From positions 1 through 64,000 of the forward strand of contig BLJB01000054.1 in assembly GCA_013423325.1 (NCBI GenBank): 64,000 bases of DNA, read 5' to 3'. The translations under genes were made by a program, and so were the position numbers. Under the pieces are notes generated by a model. The model was not told the origin of the DNA and made no database searches. It saw only the letters and a list, made by a program, of their open reading frames with translations. This DNA comes from Usnea hakonensis. Taxonomy: Eukaryota; Ascomycota; Lecanoromycetes; Lecanorales; Parmeliaceae. Positions 59,442-64,000 of the stretch are shown piece by piece (position 1 is the first letter of the stretch; each line of letters starts with the position of its first letter).

Positions 59442-60284
59442 CTATGCAGGTACAATTTCCTTGCTCATATCATAATCAATCTCTCTGATACCGTCTTTAT
59501 CTATGACCTTGACCAACATCTGGACGTAGCATTAGCTCATTCTGAGGAACTTTGAGTAAAACTTACGCCTTTGAAGTCTATGGGCAATCTCCGCTTCAGC
59601 TCATCGGTGCACATTCTCAGTATCTTGAGCCCTTGTTCAAAGTCGATGTCCGGGTGGTGGTGTTTGTCGAGTATAGATAAGCAATAGTATCTGGACCTCC
59701 AGTTAGCAAGGCGGATCCCACGGCCGTCATCTATGTAGGCAATGGGCTTGGCGACGGGAAAATGACATACTGAGCATAACCATGTGCAGCATACGGGAGA
59801 GGAGCCAGCGACGCCAGGTAATCGAGCCAGTAGAGATGCGGTTCTTTGGTGATCGGGTCCATTCCTCCGAGAAGCAAGTTCACCGTGTATGGCTTCCTTG
59901 ACCGCAGACTTCTCGCCAACTCTCCACGGACAAAGCTTGCAACGGCTGAAGGTCCCAAATCGGTATCATTTCGCATCGAGTAGAGCTGGATGTTGGCCTG
60001 TATGTATTCTGCAAACTGTACTGCCAGCTATGGATTAGCCCAACACTTGAGGAGCGCAACCGACTACCGCTCTACCTGTGTCTCCAGCTTCTCCTGAAAA
60101 TGCCATCAACGTGTGTTTGTTGAGCTGCTTCGTCTTGTCGTCAGAGGCTTTGAGGATCGTTGCACCTCGCATTGCAGCCTTTGACGCCGCAACGATGGTG
60201 TAATCCTTGCCAGTGAAGCCGAGTAGAACTTCCCTTGTGAGATGTTAGTCGCTATTGCGTACAGTCACGGATACTGGCTTACAT
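59442..60284 (-). CDS. PRE1: 20S proteasome subunit beta-4 (Pre1 / beta type-2)
   Basis: Non-catalytic beta4 subunit of the 20S proteasome core. Exons (minus strand) are 60284-60283 (the two bases AT), 60233-60076, 60020-59771, 59690-59567 and 59519-59442; introns of 49, 55, 80 and 47 nt; 203 aa, the family length. The start codon is split: AT, then a GTAAGC...GACTAAC...CACAAG intron, then G followed by EVLLGFTGKDYTIVAASKAA, which is the canonical N-terminus. Other motifs: LNKHTLMAFSGEAGDTVQFA across intron 2, SFVRGELARSLRSRKPYTVN, LLLGGMDPITKEPHLYWLDY, PYAAHGYAQYYCLSILDKHH across intron 3 and DKDGIREIDYDM. No catalytic Thr propeptide, as expected for beta4. Divergent from RRP9. Confidence 0.94.
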
Positions 60285-60508
60285 CGTGATGCGTAGTCCC
60301 TGCTCAATGTGGGCGAAGTTTAGAATTGCAGGTGACAGGTAGGTACTCGTACAGGTCTACGCGTGAACTAGGATGGGATCAAGAGGGAAGGTCTAGCGAG
60401 AATGCCAAGATTTCGCGGCACTCTGCCATAATCCAAAAGTTCTCGGCCATCAAAACGCAGCAGCCACATTGCTGGAATTTGCGCTCCTTGAAGAAGGTGG
60501 TGGGTGCC
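60285..60508. promoter_or_regulatory. divergent promoter region, PRE1 / RRP9
   Basis: 224 bp between start codons of two essential genes facing away from each other. No specific site is claimed; a GACAGGTAGGTACTCG stretch is at about 60333-60349. Confidence 0.6.
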
Positions 60509-62316
60509 ATGTCTTCATTCTTCACTACCCCAGCATCGGATCGAAAGCGCAAGAGAGACGACGCCAATCTGACTACCTCGACCAAAAGAAGAAGCACATC
60601 CAAGACCGATGCAAAGCAACCGAGTAAGAAACCTGCCAGACCTCGACGGGACGAATCTATATCAAGTAGCGGTTCGGATGATGAAGCGATTCACAAAAGA
60701 GTCAACGATGCAGAAGTACTCTCCGAGAGCGAGTCAGAAGTAGACGAGACGGGGACAGAGAGGCGTCTACGGTTGGCTGAACAGTATCTGGAAAACATAA
60801 AGGGGGAGGTTGATGAGGTTGGGTTCGACGCAGAACAGATTGACAAGGATCTCATTGCCGAACGATTACAGGAAGACGTGGTATGCAATTTGTCGTGTTG
60901 CACATTGTCCTTTTCCAGATTCTAATCGCCCTGCAGGCAGAGACCAAAGGTCGGCTTTACCGGCATATAGCGTCTACGCTCGATTATCCCTCCGCGACTC
61001 AAACGTCTTTCCGCACACCATGCTCGAGCACAACTTCAGTAGCTACCTGTGCTCCCTTCGCGTACACCGTTCACAAAGATCTTACCCTCGTAAAGTGGGA
61101 GCTACCCACTCCGCGCCCCTACCGGGCTCCGATTAAAAAGCCCCCCAAAAAGCCTCCCTACCCGATTCGTCGTCGGCCTATCAAGCTCATGACTGTCAGA
61201 GGAGATAGGAGCAGGACCGGAGATCTAGACTATCAACACCATACATCTCCCATACTCTGCGTAGCCGCTTCGGATAATGGCACGTTCGTCGCGACTGGGG
61301 GAGCAGACAAACGACTTATCATTTGGTCCGCCGACGACCTGAAACCACTACGTGTCTTCACACAGCACCGCGATTCTGTCACCTCTGTGGCGTTTCGAAG
61401 AGGCACAAACCAGTTATATTCCAGCAGCGCCGATCGTACCGTCAAAATATGGGACGAATTAGCTTACATAGAGACGTTATTTGGGCATCAAGATCAGGTG
61501 ATCGATGTGGCAAGCCTGGCGCTTGAGCGATGTATAAGCGTGGGGGCTCGGGACCGCACAGCTCGCCTGTGGAAGGTTGTAGAGCAGACACAATTAGTCT
61601 TCCGCGGCGGTGGCAGCTCGGAAAAGCGCCGTTTGCGAAACAAAGATGGAGATGTCGTTGGGCCGAAAAGCTATGGCGAAGGATCCATCGACAGGGTCGC
61701 GCTTATCGATGAGGAGCTGTTCGTCACCGGAAGCGACAACGGCTCGATATCTCTTTGGACCCTAAACAAAAAGAAGCCCATATTCACAGTTCCAGTGGCA
61801 CACGGACTCGAGCAACCAATGAAGCCGGAGGAGGTATCTGCTGAAGCTGAGCCGGACGCCAGGGTTCCGGAGAGACAGCCGAGATGGATCACCGCACTAG
61901 CAACAGTCCCTTATTCCGACATTGTTGTGAGTGGCAGCTGGGATGGCCAGGTGAGGATCTGGCGGGTCAGTGAAGACAAGAAAAGGCTGGAATCCATGGG
62001 GGTCGTCGGAAAGTTTGAAGTCGACGATGGGAAGGAGAGGGCGGGTGTGGAGGTACCAGATGGCCAGGGGAATGCTGTGCGGGGCATCGTCAATGATCTC
62101 TCGGTTTTTGAGAGAGGAGACAGAGGGAAAGATGGGTTATGCGTCGTCGCTGCACTGGGAACGGAGCATCGACTGGGGAGATGGAAAAAGGTCTGCGGCT
62201 CGGACAGACCCATCGTTTTCGAGATACCTAAGATAGCTAGTGTTGCAGAGCCAGAGCCAAGGAAAGAGGGTCGACCTGGGAAAGACAGTGTGCTAGAACA
62301 GCCAGAAGATGCCTAA
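60509..62316 (+). CDS. RRP9: U3 snoRNP protein Rrp9 (U3-55K)
   Basis: WD40 protein that binds the U3 snoRNA B/C motif in the SSU processome. Exons are 60509-60880 and 60937-62316; 56-nt intron, phase 0; 583 aa. The N-terminus is basic and Ser-rich (FFTTPASDRKRKRDD, KRRSTSKTDAKQPSKKPARP) followed by the acidic helical segment RRLRLAEQYLENIKGEVDE. The propeller includes LDYQHHTSPILCVAASDNG, TGGADKRLIIWS, LRVFTQHRDSVTSVAFRRG, SSSADRTVKIWDELAYIETL, FGHQDQVIDVASLALERCIS, GARDRTARLWKV, VTGSDNGSISLWTLNKKKPI, PRWITALATVPYSDIVVSGS and AALGTEHRLGRW. All are standard for Rrp9. An in-frame upstream extension to 60326 begins on a non-family sequence and was not used. Confidence 0.95.
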
Positions 62317-62763
62317 ATAATCTGCAATCAAACACCCTTATCTTACCAATATGTGGTCGAGGTCACCCGCAAGGGAATTTTTTACTGTCAATGGAGCAGT
62401 TGTCCGTAAAGTGACATTTGTAATCATATGCTATAAAGTTGTGCAAGTTGTTGAAGCTGCTGGACTAGTATACATGCGATTGTAGGAGCCTGTAAACTTG
62501 AAATAGCCGTTGAACCACGATATTGCTTACAACTCCATGACAAAGATGTAGTAAGCCATATCGTGCAGACGGGAATCCAGGGGGTGCTTTGCAGACTCAG
62601 GATGGATACACACCATCCATGGTAGGCACCCTTTTTCAGCTCATGCATGTAAGCCAAAGCACCTTGCCAACAAATCATCAGTCCATTTCCGCTCCCTAAC
62701 CTTGCGGCATGTTCGTGTGTCCCGATATCCTAGTGATTTCACCGTTGGTCTTTTTTGCCAGTT
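62317..62763. other. intergenic 0.45 kb
   Basis: Convergent 3' regions. Nothing recognisable. Confidence 0.6.
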
Positions 62764-64000
62764 TCATGACCCTGACCGTAAAAGTCCACTTTGAGACCAT
62801 CCTCTTTGCTCTCGCTCTGCCTTCAGGCGGCGACGCTCAGCTCTCCTCTCGTTTTTTTGCGCTTGACGGTCACGTCTTCCCTGCTCATTAACTCCCATCA
62901 CTGTTGGTGAATGAGACTGCCTAATTGTTGGGCTAAGGGGACGTTCACGTGGAGGAAGTGGACTACGACGCCGGGGGCCTCGATGTTGCCGTAGCCCGTC
63001 GGATGGCGAAGCACTGGTTGCAGAAGGTCTAGAAATGCTCTGGAGGGAATCAGTCGCTACATGGCTGTCGCGTGAAGTAGTCCGCCTGCGGATGTGCCGA
63101 GAGCTATTTGAAAGATGTAAAGATGGCGTTATGGCGGGTCGAGAGCTTTGCGGGAAAGCTCCAGGGACAGCAAGGTTGCGGTCTGCAGACCTCGTTGGAC
63201 TTGACCCTATCAGAATAGGTGAGGATGTATTGCTGGCCTGACTAGCTGGTAATGTGCCACCATTCCGGGTGATTGATCCACCAGAAGGCTTTGGAGAGTC
63301 TCGACCAACAGTGACTGTACCACTACTGGCAGCCACATCGCTATCGTCGTCCAGTGAGAGACGATTGGGCACAGCTCGTCTCCTTCTCGCACGCTGAGCC
63401 GGCACAGGGGAATCGGAGTCACTCTCAACCTCGATTGGGCTAAATCTGGAACTTTTCTTATTTGCGTCTGGGTTTTCAGGGGGGATGTTTCGCCGAGAGT
63501 TCGCAGATACATCGCTGCTGTTGTACCTGTTTCTAACGCGAAGGGCGTTCAACGCTTGCGAAACACCACTACCACCATTACCATCGCTGCCGTTAGATTG
63601 GTCAGATGCCACTGATCTTCGTCGAACTTGTCGCCTGGAGCGTAGGATTGGACCTTCGTCGGAATCATCCTCAGGGTCATATTGAGCACTTGTCGGTGAC
63701 GTCTCGTACTCTTGGGTGAGTTGGTCATTGTCGGAAGTTTGCTGTTGGTCATCCTCACCATCGATTCCTTCATCTGTTTCCCAATTCAAGCTTCTGGGAG
63801 AGTTTGTGACTGAACGCGGGCCAGTCTCAACATCGTTCACAACAAAATCATCCAGTGAGCCAACTTCCTCGTCCTCGCTGCCCTCATCTGTATCATCAGG
63901 GAAAGTATCATAAGGAGTCTCTTCTTCCGGATGTGCCCGTAGCCGGTTGGGCTGTGATGTAATCCGTCTATCTCTCTGACGGGTCCGCGATAAGAAATCC
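62764..64000 (-). CDS. partial gene: C-terminal disordered region of a large protein
   Basis: The reading frame is open from the window edge to the stop at 62764, about 411 residues. The 5' part of the gene is outside. The start of the visible part reads RRITSQPNRLRAHPEEETPY then DDTDEGSEDEEVGSLDDFVV, an acidic motif I associate with fungal RING-finger proteins that carry the RING at the N-terminus; the RING itself would lie beyond the edge and is not seen. The rest is Ser/Arg/Pro-rich, predicted disordered, with repeated RRR clusters (VRRRSVASD, RARRRRAVPN, HIRRRTTSRD, PRRRSPLPPRERPLSP) and a final basic helix (RRDRQAQKNERRAERRRLKA). Function is therefore uncertain. Confidence 0.6.
   Translation of the reverse strand, partial: DFLSRTRQRDRRITSQPNRLRAHPEEETPYDTFPDDTDEGSEDEEVGSLDDFVVNDVETGPRSVTNSPRSLNWETDEGIDGEDDQQQTSDNDQLTQEYETSPTSAQYDPEDDSDEGPILRSRRQVRRRSVASDQSNGSDGNGGSGVSQALNALRVRNRYNSSDVSANSRRNIPPENPDANKKSSRFSPIEVESDSDSPVPAQRARRRRAVPNRLSLDDDSDVAASSGTVTVGRDSPKPSGGSITRNGGTLPASQASNTSSPILIGSSPTRSADRNLAVPGAFPQSSRPAITPSLHLSNSSRHIRRRTTSRDSHVATDSLQSISRPSATSASPSDGLRQHRGPRRRSPLPPRERPLSPTIRQSHSPTVMGVNEQGRRDRQAQKNERRAERRRLKAEREQRGWSQSGLLRSGS

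Noticed and set aside
1..64000. CRISPR arrays, operons or bacterial-type elements
   Set aside because: The window is clearly eukaryotic: spliceosomal introns in most genes, no regular spaced repeats, no ribosome-binding-site-led gene strings.

Overview
The window is nuclear DNA of a filamentous ascomycete (Pezizomycotina). Protein-coding genes lie on both strands, with short 47-80 nt introns that have GT..AG ends and CTRAY-type branch sites. The gene set (pyruvate carboxylase, clathrin heavy chain, a fungal INSIG protein, an Eaf1/Vid21 subunit, a PNP-NB-ARC-TPR NLR, an AsaB-type oxygenase) is typical of that group. I cannot fix the genus; the class could be Leotiomycetes or a relative. Gene models were built by hand. 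For every intron I checked that the joined exons keep frame and that total coding length is divisible by three.

Layout. 1-2.8 kb: a Dsl1/ZW10 tethering subunit. 3.9-7.2 kb: an unrecognised acidic protein and a conserved 94-aa protein, separated by low-complexity DNA. 7.9-17.7 kb: pyruvate carboxylase and clathrin heavy chain, both on the minus strand. 19.1-28.6 kb: INSIG, eIF2-gamma, Sad1 (tri-snRNP) and Utp13 (SSU processome). 29.1-32.9 kb: a multi-exon membrane protein of unknown function and the splicing factor Spp2. 34.0-36.7 kb: a head-to-head pair of secreted proteins. 36.8-39.9 kb: a large 2OG-Fe(II)-oxygenase-like protein with an odd metal site.

40.5-51.3 kb is the accessory part. 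It holds an intact five-exon NLR (PNP_UDP, NB-ARC, TPR), a tiny ORF, an AsaB/CmcJ-type oxygenase, an aldo-keto reductase, a membrane-anchored serine beta-lactamase-like hydrolase and a BTB protein. The three enzymes are adjacent and could form a small metabolic cluster, but no PKS, NRPS or terpene synthase core is present in the window.

52-64 kb returns to housekeeping genes: Mak11 (60S assembly), Eaf1/Vid21 (NuA4), the proteasome beta4 subunit Pre1, Rrp9 (U3 snoRNP) and a partial gene running off the right edge. Several essential genes share divergent promoters: eIF2-gamma/Sad1, Mak11/Eaf1 and Pre1/Rrp9. The most unusual gene structures are a start codon split by an intron in PRE1, consecutive 21- and 27-nt microexons in the clathrin gene and a 28-nt microexon in UTP13.
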